Shown: positions 1 to 8,000 of the stretch, one piece after another
How positions within the stretch are numbered: the stretch's first letter is position 1
Layout: each line of letters begins with the position of its first letter
Origin: an uncultured Blautia sp.
GTDB taxonomy: Bacteria > Bacillota > Clostridia > Lachnospirales > Lachnospiraceae
Assembly (NCBI GenBank): GCA_934364795.1
Contig: CAKRMK010000022.1
Location: 1 to 49,414 of the forward strand
Direction: 5' to 3'
DNA length: 49,414 nucleotides
Translations under genes and position numbers: made by a program
Notes under the pieces: generated by a model
What the model was told of the DNA's origin: nothing
The model's database searches: none
The model's input: only the letters and a program-made list of their open reading frames with translations

Positions 1-120
1 TACGGCTTGTACAACCTTACGCTGTAACTGAATAATTTTTATAATTTTGTGTCCAAAATATGTTGACTAGTGCACTATAAGGGGCACGCTATAGAAGATA
101 GAAGACAGGAGATGAAAAAT

Positions 121-1614
121 ATGACAAGTCAGACATTAAGAGATGCCAGAAGATATGAAGAAGCTATGGCACAGAATATTACAGCTAAGGAGAGACCGGA
201 ATTTCATTTATCTCCAAGAGTTGGCTGGATGAATGACCCAAATGGCTTTTCTTATTATAAAGATAAATTTCATTTATTTTACCAGTATTATCCATACGAT
301 TCCCAGTGGGGACCAATGCACTGGGGGCATGTTGTAAGTGAGGATCTGCTGCACTGGGAGTATCTTCCGGCTGCACTGGCACCGGACATGCCCTATGATT
401 ATGTAGGTTGCTTTTCCGGAAGTGCAGTAGAGCTTCCAGATGGAAAACAGCTTTTTATGTATACAAGTGTCCGTAAAGAAGCACAGCCAGATGGCGGTGT
501 CCGTGATATTCAGACCCAGAGCCTTGCTGTCGGGGATGGAATGGATTATGAAAAGGATCCAAGAAATCCAATTCTTACAGTAGAAGATATGCCAGAAAAC
601 AGCAGTCCTTTTGATTTCCGTGATCCAAAGATGTGGAAATGTGAGGATGGAACCTATCGCTGTGTGACAGTAAATAACAGAGCAGACGGAACTGGCGGAA
701 GAGTTCTTTTGTACAAAAGTGCAGATGGATATAACTGGGAATTTGAATCTGTAATGCTTTCCAATGATGGCAATTACGGAAAAATGTGGGAGTGCCCGGA
801 TTTCTTTACTCTGGATGGAAAAGATGTTGTACTTGTAAGCCCGCAGGATATGCTTCCAAAAGGCTTTGAGTATCACAATGGTGATGGAACTCTTTGCTTT
901 ATCGGTAAATTTGATGAGGAAACAAAGACCTTTATTCCAGAAAAAGACCAGGCAGTGGACTATGGTATCGACTTTTACGCAATGCAGACAGTAGAAGCAC
1001 CAGACGGAAGAAGAATTATGATTGGCTGGATGCAGAACTGGGATACCTGCAGCAATAACCGGATTCCAAAAGGAAAATGGTTCGGACAGATGAGCCTTCC
1101 AAGAGAGCTTTCCATTAAAGAGGGACGTCTGATCCAGAAACCAGTTCGGGAGCTGGAGAACCTTCGCACAGGTAAAGTAGAGCATAAAAATGTAGCTTTT
1201 GAGAATGTGATCCGTCTGGATGGAGTATCAGGCAGATGTGTTGATATGGAAATTACCCTTCGTCCAGGGAATGTACAGGATATTTATAAGAAATTTGCAG
1301 TACGTTTTGCACAGAATGAGACATATCATACTGCAGTTAGTTTCCGCCCCTATGAGTCAGTTCTGAAGATTGACCGTAAATTCTCCGGCTCCAGAAGGGC
1401 AATTATTCACCAGAGAAGAAGCCTTGTAAACAGCAAAAACGGGGAAATAAAGCTTCGCCTTATTCTGGATCGTTACAGTGCAGAAATTTTCGTAAATGAC
1501 GGGGAACATGTGCTGACCGCGACTCTTTATACAGATCTGGAAGCTGATGGAATTTCCTTCTTTGCAGATGGCAAGGTGGAAATGGATGTTACAAAATATG
1601 AATTAAAAATCTGA
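121..1614 (+). CDS. GH32 sucrase (sucrose-6-phosphate hydrolase / beta-fructofuranosidase)
   Basis: Hydrolyses the fructosyl bond of sucrose, sucrose-6-phosphate or short fructans. No signal peptide is visible, so it should act in the cytoplasm. The GH32 five-blade propeller carries all three catalytic motifs: WMNDPNG with nucleophile Asp39, FRDPK with transition-state stabiliser Asp168, and WECPDFF with acid/base Glu224. From about residue 340 the C-terminal beta-sandwich of the family follows, ending in DGKVEMDVTKYEL. I chose ATG 121 because ACAGGAG sits about 9 nt upstream; the reading frame is open from a GTG at 70 and an ATG at 112, but neither has a well-spaced ribosome site. The length (497 aa) is normal. 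No PTS or sucrose transporter is in view, so free versus phosphorylated sucrose as substrate is undecided. The next gene is also a sucrose enzyme. Confidence 0.9.
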   Translation: MTSQTLRDARRYEEAMAQNITAKERPEFHLSPRVGWMNDPNGFSYYKDKFHLFYQYYPYDSQWGPMHWGHVVSEDLLHWEYLPAALAPDMPYDYVGCFSGSAVELPDGKQLFMYTSVRKEAQPDGGVRDIQTQSLAVGDGMDYEKDPRNPILTVEDMPENSSPFDFRDPKMWKCEDGTYRCVTVNNRADGTGGRVLLYKSADGYNWEFESVMLSNDGNYGKMWECPDFFTLDGKDVVLVSPQDMLPKGFEYHNGDGTLCFIGKFDEETKTFIPEKDQAVDYGIDFYAMQTVEAPDGRRIMIGWMQNWDTCSNNRIPKGKWFGQMSLPRELSIKEGRLIQKPVRELENLRTGKVEHKNVAFENVIRLDGVSGRCVDMEITLRPGNVQDIYKKFAVRFAQNETYHTAVSFRPYESVLKIDRKFSGSRRAIIHQRRSLVNSKNGEIKLRLILDRYSAEIFVNDGEHVLTATLYTDLEADGISFFADGKVEMDVTKYELKI

Positions 1615-1638
1615 GAAATTTTCAAAATACCAACAAGG

Positions 1639-1667
1639 TCAAATGATTTTGGCGTGTCAGGTATAAT
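1639..1667 (+). promoter_or_regulatory. Possible promoter of the amylosucrase-like gene
   Basis: A perfect TATAAT lies at 1662-1667, 42 nt before the GTG start at 1709. The -35 region at about 1639-1644 is poor, so this is a -10-driven guess. It would allow the GH13 gene to be transcribed separately from the GH32 gene 94 bp upstream. Confidence 0.35.
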
Positions 1668-1708
1668 GTCTTGGAAAGAAAACGGGCAGTTACGAGGAGG
1701 ATGAGAAA

Positions 1709-3718
1709 GTGAATCAGAGGGAAAAAAAGAAGAAAACAGGGAAAGTGGAAACCGCTGCAAAAGTAACTGAAGCAGTGGAGAAGAAAATAGTAAAAGAAGA
1801 GAAAAAAGCGGAGCCGGTGGCGAAAACAGTAACAGTAAAAGAAGAGAAAAAAGCGGAGCCGGTGGCAAAGACAGCAAAAGAAACAAATGCGGAGAAGATC
1901 TTCGCAGACCGAATGTCCAAAAAGGTAGATGAATTACGCTGGTTATATATGGAGCTTTACGGAAATGATTCTATGTTTGCCGAACTGTGTGACCAGATGT
2001 GGGCATTCTACAAAGAGCGTACGGACGCGCTGAAAAACCTGGATATCAAGCGTGAAGCTGATCCGCAGTGGTATAAGAAAAATGATATGCTTGGCATGAT
2101 GTTCTACATCGACAACTTTGCAGGAAATATGAAAGGTGTAGAAAGCAAGCTGGATTATCTTGAGAAAAACAATGTAAACTACATTCATTTAATGCCATTT
2201 CTGGAAACACCTAAGGGACGTTCCGATGGTGGTTATGCAGTGGCAGATTTCCGTAAAGTGCAGGAAAATCTGGGAACAATGGATGACCTGGAAGAGCTTA
2301 CCGGTGCATGCCACGAAAAAGGCATCAGTGTGTGCATGGATTTTGTCATGAACCATACTTCCGAAGATCATGAATGGGCGAAAAAAGCCCGTCAGGGTGA
2401 TGGAGAATATATGAGCCGTTATTTCTTCTATGACAATCCATATATCCCATCTCTTTATGAGAAAACTGTTCCCCAGGTATTCCCGACTACGGCACCGGGC
2501 AACTTTACCTGGCTTCCGGAAATCGGACATTATGTTATGACAACATTTTATCCTTATCAGTGGGATCTGAATTACAGAAATCCCCGGGTATTCAATGAGA
2601 TGATGTATAATTTCCTTTTCCTTGCAAATAAAGGAATCGACATTATCCGAATTGATGCAGTGCCATATATCTGGAAAGAGCTGAATACTTCATGCAGAAA
2701 CCTTCCACAGGTACATACCATTGTCCGTATGATGCGTCTCATCAGCGAGATCGTCTGCCCGGGAATTCTTCTTCTTGGCGAAGTTGTTATGGAGCCGGAG
2801 AAAGTCGTTCCCTATTTTGGAACAGTGGAAAAACCGGAATGCCACATGCTTTACAATGTAACCACAATGGCAACTACCTGGCACACAGTTGCTACCAGAG
2901 ATGTGCGCCTGCTGAAAAAACAGCTTGATATTGTAAATGGACTGCCGAAGGATTATGTGTTCCTGAATTATCTGCGTTGCCATGATGATATTGGCTGGGG
3001 TCTGGATTACGCAACCTTAAAACAGGAAGGCATCGAGGAGCGCTCCCACAAGAAATATCTGAATGATTATTTCCAGGGATACGCAGGCGAAAGCAACAGC
3101 CGCGGTGTTCTTTATAATGAGGATCCGGTTACCGGTGATGCAAGATTCTGCGGAACTACAGCTTCTATGTGTGGTGTGGAAAAGGCCGGTTTCGAGAAGA
3201 ATAAAGAGGCTATGAAAAAAGCAATCCAGATGGATGTTATGCTTCATGCATATATGTTTATGCAGTCTGGAATTCCGGTTATTTACAGTGGAGACGAGAT
3301 CGGACAGGTAAATGATTATTCCTACAAAAATGATCCGGACAAAGCACCGGATTCCCGTTACATTCACAGAGGTGTTATGAACTGGGAGCTTGCTGCAAAA
3401 AGCGATAATCCCAGAACGGTAGAGGGCCAGATTAACAAACGTCTGAATCAGCTGGAAAAAATCCGCAAAACAGAGAAAGCATTTATGACAAATGCAGATA
3501 CCTGGACAGTGGAAACCTGGGACAACAGTATTCTGTGTATTGGACGCTATTACGATGGAGAAAAGATTTATGGTCTTTTCAACTTCAGTGAATACGATAA
3601 AACAGCATGGATCAACGAGCGAGACGGACTGTATAAGGATCTGATCACCGGACAGGAGATGGAGGCAGCAGGAGTGAACATTCCTGCGTATGGATTCTTC
3701 TGGTTAAAGAAAAAGTAA
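1709..3718 (+). CDS. Amylosucrase-like GH13 enzyme
   Basis: Family GH13 alpha-amylase-fold enzyme whose whole length recalls the amylosucrase group (GH13_4), which uses sucrose to build alpha-1,4-glucan and releases fructose. Visible signatures are LMPFLETPKGRSDGGYAV, DFVMNHTSEDHEWA, nucleophile Asp316 in RIDAV, acid/base Glu358 in LLGEVV, and His425-Asp426 in RCHDDIGW. A C-terminal beta domain ends in YGFFWLKKK. The start is GTG 1709, with GAGGAGG 8 nt upstream. Residues 1-60 are an odd lysine/glutamate/alanine-rich extension built from a 15-residue repeat (DNA period 45 bp); it is not part of the usual fold. With the GH32 gene upstream and glgC/glgD downstream, a role in turning sucrose into storage glucan is reasonable. 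A hydrolase or phosphorylase of the same clan cannot be excluded from sequence alone. Confidence 0.82.
   Translation: MNQREKKKKTGKVETAAKVTEAVEKKIVKEEKKAEPVAKTVTVKEEKKAEPVAKTAKETNAEKIFADRMSKKVDELRWLYMELYGNDSMFAELCDQMWAFYKERTDALKNLDIKREADPQWYKKNDMLGMMFYIDNFAGNMKGVESKLDYLEKNNVNYIHLMPFLETPKGRSDGGYAVADFRKVQENLGTMDDLEELTGACHEKGISVCMDFVMNHTSEDHEWAKKARQGDGEYMSRYFFYDNPYIPSLYEKTVPQVFPTTAPGNFTWLPEIGHYVMTTFYPYQWDLNYRNPRVFNEMMYNFLFLANKGIDIIRIDAVPYIWKELNTSCRNLPQVHTIVRMMRLISEIVCPGILLLGEVVMEPEKVVPYFGTVEKPECHMLYNVTTMATTWHTVATRDVRLLKKQLDIVNGLPKDYVFLNYLRCHDDIGWGLDYATLKQEGIEERSHKKYLNDYFQGYAGESNSRGVLYNEDPVTGDARFCGTTASMCGVEKAGFEKNKEAMKKAIQMDVMLHAYMFMQSGIPVIYSGDEIGQVNDYSYKNDPDKAPDSRYIHRGVMNWELAAKSDNPRTVEGQINKRLNQLEKIRKTEKAFMTNADTWTVETWDNSILCIGRYYDGEKIYGLFNFSEYDKTAWINERDGLYKDLITGQEMEAAGVNIPAYGFFWLKKK
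1790..1879 (+). repeat. Two 45-bp direct repeats in the N-terminal tail of the GH13 gene
   Basis: Units 1790-1834 and 1835-1879 are nearly identical and each encodes VKEEKKAEPVAKT plus two residues. They lie in the low-complexity basic/acidic extension before the catalytic domain, and copy number could vary by slippage while keeping the frame. Confidence 0.85.
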
Positions 3719-3746
3719 AAAAGGACTTTTGTCCCTTTGATAATGT

Positions 3747-3790
3747 AAAACAGGAAGAAGATTTTCAGAGAAAACATTCTTCCTGTTTTT
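3747..3790 (+). terminator. Rho-independent terminator after the GH13 gene
   Basis: AAAACAGGAAGAA at 3747-3759 pairs with TTCTTCCTGTTTT at about 3777-3789 and ends in a T run. It starts 28 nt after the stop codon. Confidence 0.85.
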
Positions 3791-3859
3791 GCGTGCGAAA
3801 AATTATTTCAGTAATCTGCACGCCCCATTTTGCAGAAAGCCTTTTTCAAACACGCTCTA
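3791..3859. repeat. Dispersed intergenic palindromic element, copy A
   Basis: Shares GCGTG..GAAAAA, AATCTGCA, CATTTTG, GCAGAAAGCCTTTT and a terminal ACACGCTC with the element at 18232-18320. Its ends are partly inverted (GCGTG at the left, CACGC at the right), as in small REP- or MITE-like elements. It fills the space between the terminator and the end of the convergent FliB-like gene. Confidence 0.6.
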
Positions 3860-3874
3860 ATACGGGAAATCGTT

Positions 3875-5017
3875 TTAGCAAACCCGGAGCATATTTTCTA
3901 ATGAAAACAGCTTTTCCATAGATAACATATTTTCCATTGTGTTTAAATTCAGGTCAGAATGTTCCAGCTCCCTTGAAAAACGGTAGCAGATGGAAATCTG
4001 ATCTTCCAGGCAGAAAACCCGGCCATTGCGAAGGTAAGTTCCCATGTCCAGATCCTGAATAAAAAGAGTACAGACTACAGCCATTTTAACCTTGGAAAAA
4101 ATTTCTCCGTCATAAACAGCACCACAAAAATAAGTGTAAATCCAGTAAACCAGAAGCTGCTCCTCCTGAATGTTCCAGTCAGGATAGGCCTGGGAAAAAT
4201 CTGTATAATGCTGACGGTAATTAGAGTGTCTGGCATATAAAGGGGTCAGAGTTTCTTGCAAAAATTCATGCCAGCCAGGCCTTAGAACTTCCATTTTTGG
4301 AACAATTGTTTCCCAGAACTTTTTCATAAGATGTTCCGGGGAAACTTCTTTATTTATGTGCTTTTGCACTTTCAGGGTAAAATCTTTTCCAAAGCCGGAG
4401 ACCTTGTGCCTTTCACGGATTTCTTCCCAGCGAAAAAGCTCATTTTTATCTACACAGCGCTGAAAGTCACTTGCAATTGCCAGAACCTTCTGCATACGCA
4501 GGTTCATAGGAATCTGACGGTTCTGTAAAATCTCAATAAGGAGATCGCGGGTGTCCATCAGTGCAGTGAAAAGTAAATAGTCAAAATCGTTATAATTTTC
4601 TTCCCTGGAAGGAACTTTGGCAGTCTGAAATGTTACTTTATCAGATTTTTCTAAAATAATTCTGGCAGCCTCCGGGCAGGAAAGGGAAAGAGAGTATTCG
4701 CGAAGCCCTTCGAATTCTTCAATGTGGCGGGGGTATTTGCGGCAGGTGTCGCAAAGCATCCGTTTTCCTGCTTCACTGTAAATGTCGCAAAGATTTTCTT
4801 CGTTTAAAAAGGCACAGCGCCGGTGATACTGGCGGAAAACATGACCCTTCCAGTCAATGTCATTGTGAAGCCGGCCTCTGAAAGCGTTTTTTACATGACG
4901 ATATTTTTTCAGGCTTTTATCATCAATTACAATCTGCCATCCGGCGCAGCAGGTATCCGGACAGGCTCCTGCAACACAGGAAAAACTTTTATAATAATCA
5001 GGTCTGGTAACTTGCAT
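3875..5017 (-). CDS. FliB-like cysteine-rich protein (putative lysine-N-methylase)
   Basis: Resembles the FliB family, named for flagellin lysine N-methylation, and the wider CxxCxxCC proteins. The N-terminal block CVAGACPDTCCAGW (about residues 14-27), then CAFLNEENLCDIY, MLCDTCRKYPRH and LSCPEA, look like a metal or Fe-S binding set. The rest is helical with no recognisable catalytic motif. Length is 380 aa, typical for the family. The start has GGAGG about 9 nt upstream. No flagellar gene is in this window, and FliB-like proteins are common in non-flagellated Clostridia, so flagellin is a doubtful substrate here. Pilin lysines are a speculative alternative. It stands alone on the minus strand, convergent with the GH13 gene. 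Confidence 0.7.
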   Translation of the reverse strand: MQVTRPDYYKSFSCVAGACPDTCCAGWQIVIDDKSLKKYRHVKNAFRGRLHNDIDWKGHVFRQYHRRCAFLNEENLCDIYSEAGKRMLCDTCRKYPRHIEEFEGLREYSLSLSCPEAARIILEKSDKVTFQTAKVPSREENYNDFDYLLFTALMDTRDLLIEILQNRQIPMNLRMQKVLAIASDFQRCVDKNELFRWEEIRERHKVSGFGKDFTLKVQKHINKEVSPEHLMKKFWETIVPKMEVLRPGWHEFLQETLTPLYARHSNYRQHYTDFSQAYPDWNIQEEQLLVYWIYTYFCGAVYDGEIFSKVKMAVVCTLFIQDLDMGTYLRNGRVFCLEDQISICYRFSRELEHSDLNLNTMENMLSMEKLFSLENMLRVC

Positions 5018-5100
5018 ATTTGAAACCTCCTAAGATGTTAAAGTCAAAAGATATTTATGAATTGTTACGCTGTAAAAGCAGATCCTGCAATTCTTGTTTT

Positions 5101-5129
5101 ATTATAAAATAGGGTGTGGGATTGTGCAA
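5101..5129 (-). promoter_or_regulatory. Probable promoter of the FliB-like gene
   Basis: On the minus strand TTGCAC (5124-5129), a 17-nt spacer and a perfect TATAAT (5101-5106) lie about 85 nt before the start codon. Confidence 0.5.
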
Positions 5130-5189
5130 GAGTTGCAGCTGTTTGTAGGGCATTTTTCACAAGAAACCTCATTTTTTACAATGAATAAG

Positions 5190-5218
5190 TTGACATTGAC
5201 ATATCAGACTGTTAAACT
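5190..5218 (+). promoter_or_regulatory. Probable promoter of the HD-GYP regulator gene
   Basis: TTGACA (5190-5195), a 17-nt spacer and TAAACT (5213-5218). A second TTGACA follows directly at 5196-5201 and a third at 5241-5246. If used, this promoter gives a leader of about 200 nt containing two hairpins and a ten-G tract. Confidence 0.45.
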
Positions 5219-5252
5219 AAAAATACATATCTGAATACTCTTGACAATTCTG

Positions 5253-5325
5253 TTGCTTGATCCCCTACACAAAAATAAGGATTTTCGACAGGGAAACAAG
5301 GGCGATATGAGAAAAGATCAAGCAA
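5253..5325 (+). other. Inverted repeat in the leader of the HD-GYP gene
   Basis: TTGCTTGATC (5253-5262) and GATCAAGCAA (5316-5325) are perfect 10-bp arms around a 53-nt interior that also has CCCT/AGGG arms. A further pairing of CACCC (about 5349) with GGGTG (about 5388) follows. I tried to fit the c-di-GMP-I and -II riboswitch cores and could not. It may be a structured leader or an operator. Confidence 0.4.
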
Positions 5326-5393
5326 ACAGAGTTATTAAGAAATGATGGCACCCAGGATCAGAAGAGCTGTCAGAAAACGGTGAGACAGGGTGT

Positions 5394-5403
5394 GGGGGGG
5401 GGG
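5394..5403 (+). repeat. Ten-G homopolymer upstream of the c-di-GMP phosphodiesterase
   Basis: Ten consecutive G residues end 27 nt before the ATG at 5431. Tracts of this kind slip during replication in many bacteria. Here a change would alter leader structure or spacing rather than reading frame. Confidence 0.8.
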
Positions 5404-5430
5404 TAACCACGCCTGCAGAGGATAAGACAC

Positions 5431-7854
5431 ATGAGTGAAGCAGTAATGCAGCAAAGACAGAAGATACTTATTGCAGATGATTCTGCGATGAACCGGGATC
5501 TTCTGGCTACAATTCTTGAAGATGAATACGATATTGTACAGGCAGAGGACGGCGTGAAGGCAGTTGATTATCTGCAGAAGCATGCAGAGGAGATTGCACT
5601 TGTACTTCTGGATCTTGTTATGCCTCAGATGGATGGATTTGAGGTACTTGCCTATATGAATAAAGAGCGCTGGATTGATTATATTCCTGTAATCATTATT
5701 TCAGCGGAAGATTCTCCTGCTTACATTAAGCGGGGATACGACCTGGGTGTGACAGATTTTATCGGGAAACCTTTTGATGTAAATATGGTACGCAGACGTT
5801 CTGCCAATGCGATTCTGCTGGGAGCGAAACAGCGCCGCATGACAAGCATCGTCAGCAACCAGATCTATGAAAAAGAAAAAAGCAGTAAGCTGATGATCAG
5901 TATTCTTTCTCATATAGTGGAATTTCGTAATGGAGAGAGCGGGTTACACGTTCTGCATATTCAGGTGATCACAGATATGCTTCTCCGCCATCTGGTACAG
6001 AAGGAGAATAATCCATATACCATAAGCCAGGAGGAGATTGGGCTTATCAGTACTGCATCTGCACTTCATGACATTGGTAAGATTACCATACCGGATGAGA
6101 TCCTGAATAAGCCGGGACGTCTGACGGCAGAGGAGTTTACAGTTATGAAGGGACACTCCATGGCAGGTGCCAATATGCTGGAGCAGCTTCCTTTTGAGCA
6201 GAAGGATGAACCCCTTGTCAAGACTGCATATGAAATCTGCCGCTGGCACCATGAGCGTTATGACGGAGGCGGTTACCCGGATGGACTGAAGGGAGAGGAG
6301 ATTCCTGTTTCAGCGCAGGCAGTTTCTCTTGCTGATGTTTACGATGCACTTACAAGTGAGCGCTGCTACAAGGCAGCATATTCCCATGAGAAAGCCATCG
6401 AGATGATTCTTGCAGGTCAGTGCGGGGCTTTTAACCCGTTGCTGCTGGAATGTCTTCTGGATATTTCCGGTACCCTGAAGAAAGAAATGAGCGTGAAGTC
6501 CAATATCCGGTATGATAATACGAACATATCGAATATGGCGAACCGGTTCCATGATTTTGAGATGGACTCTTCAGAGAAGATTGTTCAGCAGCTGGAATGT
6601 GAAAGACAGCGTTTTCAGTTCCTGTCTGAGGGTTCTGAGAATATTATTTTTACCTATACCGTTTCCCCTCCGATTTTGAATCTGAATGAAGCCGGAGCCA
6701 AAAGAAGCGGGATTAATGAGCCACTACTTTCTCCTATGGAGAAGGGGACTTTTAATGAATTATTTGAAGAAGGCTCGCTGCAGCGCCTTTTGAAAAAAAT
6801 AAAACAGGCAACCAGAGAGAATCCCTATGTCATCAGTGATATTCAGACAAAAGATGGCAAAAGACCAGAGCGTTACCGCTGTGACTGTAAGGTAATCTGG
6901 GCATCTGATGAGAAGAAAGAATATACAGGTGTTGTAGGTAAGCTGACGGATATTGATAAGGATTATGATGTTGTCAGTGCACTGGAGGATGCGGCAGTGA
7001 ACCACTGCAGAAGTGCAGAATTTTCTAATTTCTATGACCGGTTTAAGAATCAGGGATTTGCGATTACTGGGGATGAAGCGTGGATTTTGCTTCAGTATCT
7101 GCAGATTACCTATGATCTTGTACGTTATGTAAACCCGGTTACCAAGAAGCTGATTCATGTAGAGCGGGATGGAAGAGTCTGGGAAAGCGAATTCAGCTGT
7201 TATGCAGTATGGAACCGGAATGAGGGATGCAGCAACTGTATTTCAGCAAAGACTGTCCGAACCAAAGAGCGGATGATGAAGTTCGAAATTACAGAGCGCG
7301 ACATTTTCCAGATTGTGTCAATGTATGTGGAAATTGATGGCAAGCCATGCTGTCTTGAAATGGTATCAAAGCTGGATGACTCCTTTATCCCGGAAGGATA
7401 TTCAAGAGAAGAAGTACTTTCTTCTATCCGCATTCATAAAGAGAAGTCCTATATTGACTGGGTGACCGGAATTTATAATAAACGTTACTATGCAGAAAAG
7501 CTGTGCAGAATGGAAAAGGTTTCAGCAGTTGCCATGGCAGATATCAAAAGCTTTAAGCATATTAATGAATCTTTTGGACATCAGACAGGTGACGATGTGC
7601 TGCGCCAGGTTGCCCGAGTTATTCATGAGACTGTAGGTGAGAGCGGCGAAGCACTGCGGTATTCCGGAGACGATTTTGTACTGGTTTTCTCAGACATAGA
7701 GAAAGATAAATTTGATAAGCTGCTGGAGGAGATCCGCAGAAAAGTGGAAGCCCTGGTGTTTGTTGAACTGCCGGGTGTGAAGCTGGAGCTTACCATTACA
7801 GGGGTCTGCAGACCTGGTAAGGTGGATGATCTTCTGGAGCAGGTGAGAATCTGA
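5431..7854 (+). CDS. Response regulator with HD-GYP and degenerate GGDEF domains (c-di-GMP phosphodiesterase)
   Basis: 807-aa cytoplasmic signalling protein. Residues 1-120 are a receiver domain with ADDS near the start, phospho-acceptor Asp61 in LLDLVMP and the lysine in GKPF. Residues about 150-345 form an HD-GYP domain with HDIGK at 213 and HHERYDGGGYP at 273, the metal- and substrate-binding motifs of c-di-GMP hydrolysis to GMP. A PAS-like middle follows. From about residue 670 there is a GGDEF fold with DWVTGIYNKRYY, but its active-site loop is SGDDF (745-749) and so probably not a cyclase. The last helix of the GGDEF fold is cut short: the frame stops after LLEQVRI, while the next frame continues with a plausible helix, hinting at a late frameshift. 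ATG 5431 has AGAGGA about 8 nt upstream. c-di-GMP often controls type IV pili, and this genome region has a full pilus operon. Confidence 0.88.
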   Translation: MSEAVMQQRQKILIADDSAMNRDLLATILEDEYDIVQAEDGVKAVDYLQKHAEEIALVLLDLVMPQMDGFEVLAYMNKERWIDYIPVIIISAEDSPAYIKRGYDLGVTDFIGKPFDVNMVRRRSANAILLGAKQRRMTSIVSNQIYEKEKSSKLMISILSHIVEFRNGESGLHVLHIQVITDMLLRHLVQKENNPYTISQEEIGLISTASALHDIGKITIPDEILNKPGRLTAEEFTVMKGHSMAGANMLEQLPFEQKDEPLVKTAYEICRWHHERYDGGGYPDGLKGEEIPVSAQAVSLADVYDALTSERCYKAAYSHEKAIEMILAGQCGAFNPLLLECLLDISGTLKKEMSVKSNIRYDNTNISNMANRFHDFEMDSSEKIVQQLECERQRFQFLSEGSENIIFTYTVSPPILNLNEAGAKRSGINEPLLSPMEKGTFNELFEEGSLQRLLKKIKQATRENPYVISDIQTKDGKRPERYRCDCKVIWASDEKKEYTGVVGKLTDIDKDYDVVSALEDAAVNHCRSAEFSNFYDRFKNQGFAITGDEAWILLQYLQITYDLVRYVNPVTKKLIHVERDGRVWESEFSCYAVWNRNEGCSNCISAKTVRTKERMMKFEITERDIFQIVSMYVEIDGKPCCLEMVSKLDDSFIPEGYSREEVLSSIRIHKEKSYIDWVTGIYNKRYYAEKLCRMEKVSAVAMADIKSFKHINESFGHQTGDDVLRQVARVIHETVGESGEALRYSGDDFVLVFSDIEKDKFDKLLEEIRRKVEALVFVELPGVKLELTITGVCRPGKVDDLLEQVRI

Positions 7855-7884
7855 AAGAGTATATGTGAGAAATGGAAATAAAAG

Positions 7885-7919
7885 AATCCGAGGCGGGGGA
7901 ATCTGCTTCGGATTTTTGT
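7885..7919 (+). terminator. Terminator after the HD-GYP regulator
   Basis: AATCCGA (7885-7891) pairs with TCGGATT (7908-7914), followed by TTTTGTT. It lies 30 nt after the stop codon. Confidence 0.75.
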
Positions 7920-7928
7920 TACTATAAT

Positions 7929-7966
7929 AAAAGCGTTCCGGCGGATAAAATGCACGGAACGCTTTT
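7929..7966 (-). terminator. Terminator after glgD
   Basis: A perfect 12-bp stem, AAAAGCGTTCCG (7929-7940) with CGGAACGCTTTT (7955-7966). On the minus strand it lies about 35 nt after the glgD stop and ends in CTTTTATT, so it serves the convergent glgCD operon. Confidence 0.75.
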
Positions 7967-8000
7967 GCTTAAGTTGAATTTATAAAGATTTACAAAAAGG

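Noticed and set aside
274..1185. Long antisense open frame (303 codons) opposite the GH32 gene
   Set aside because: It mirrors a well-supported enzyme, has low-complexity composition rich in rare residues and no ribosome site. The same holds for long frames opposite glgC, glgD and pilB.
5253..5430. c-di-GMP riboswitch upstream of the HD-GYP gene
   Set aside because: The conserved GEMM-I core and tetraloop-receptor sequences are absent, and the class II pseudoknot could not be fitted.
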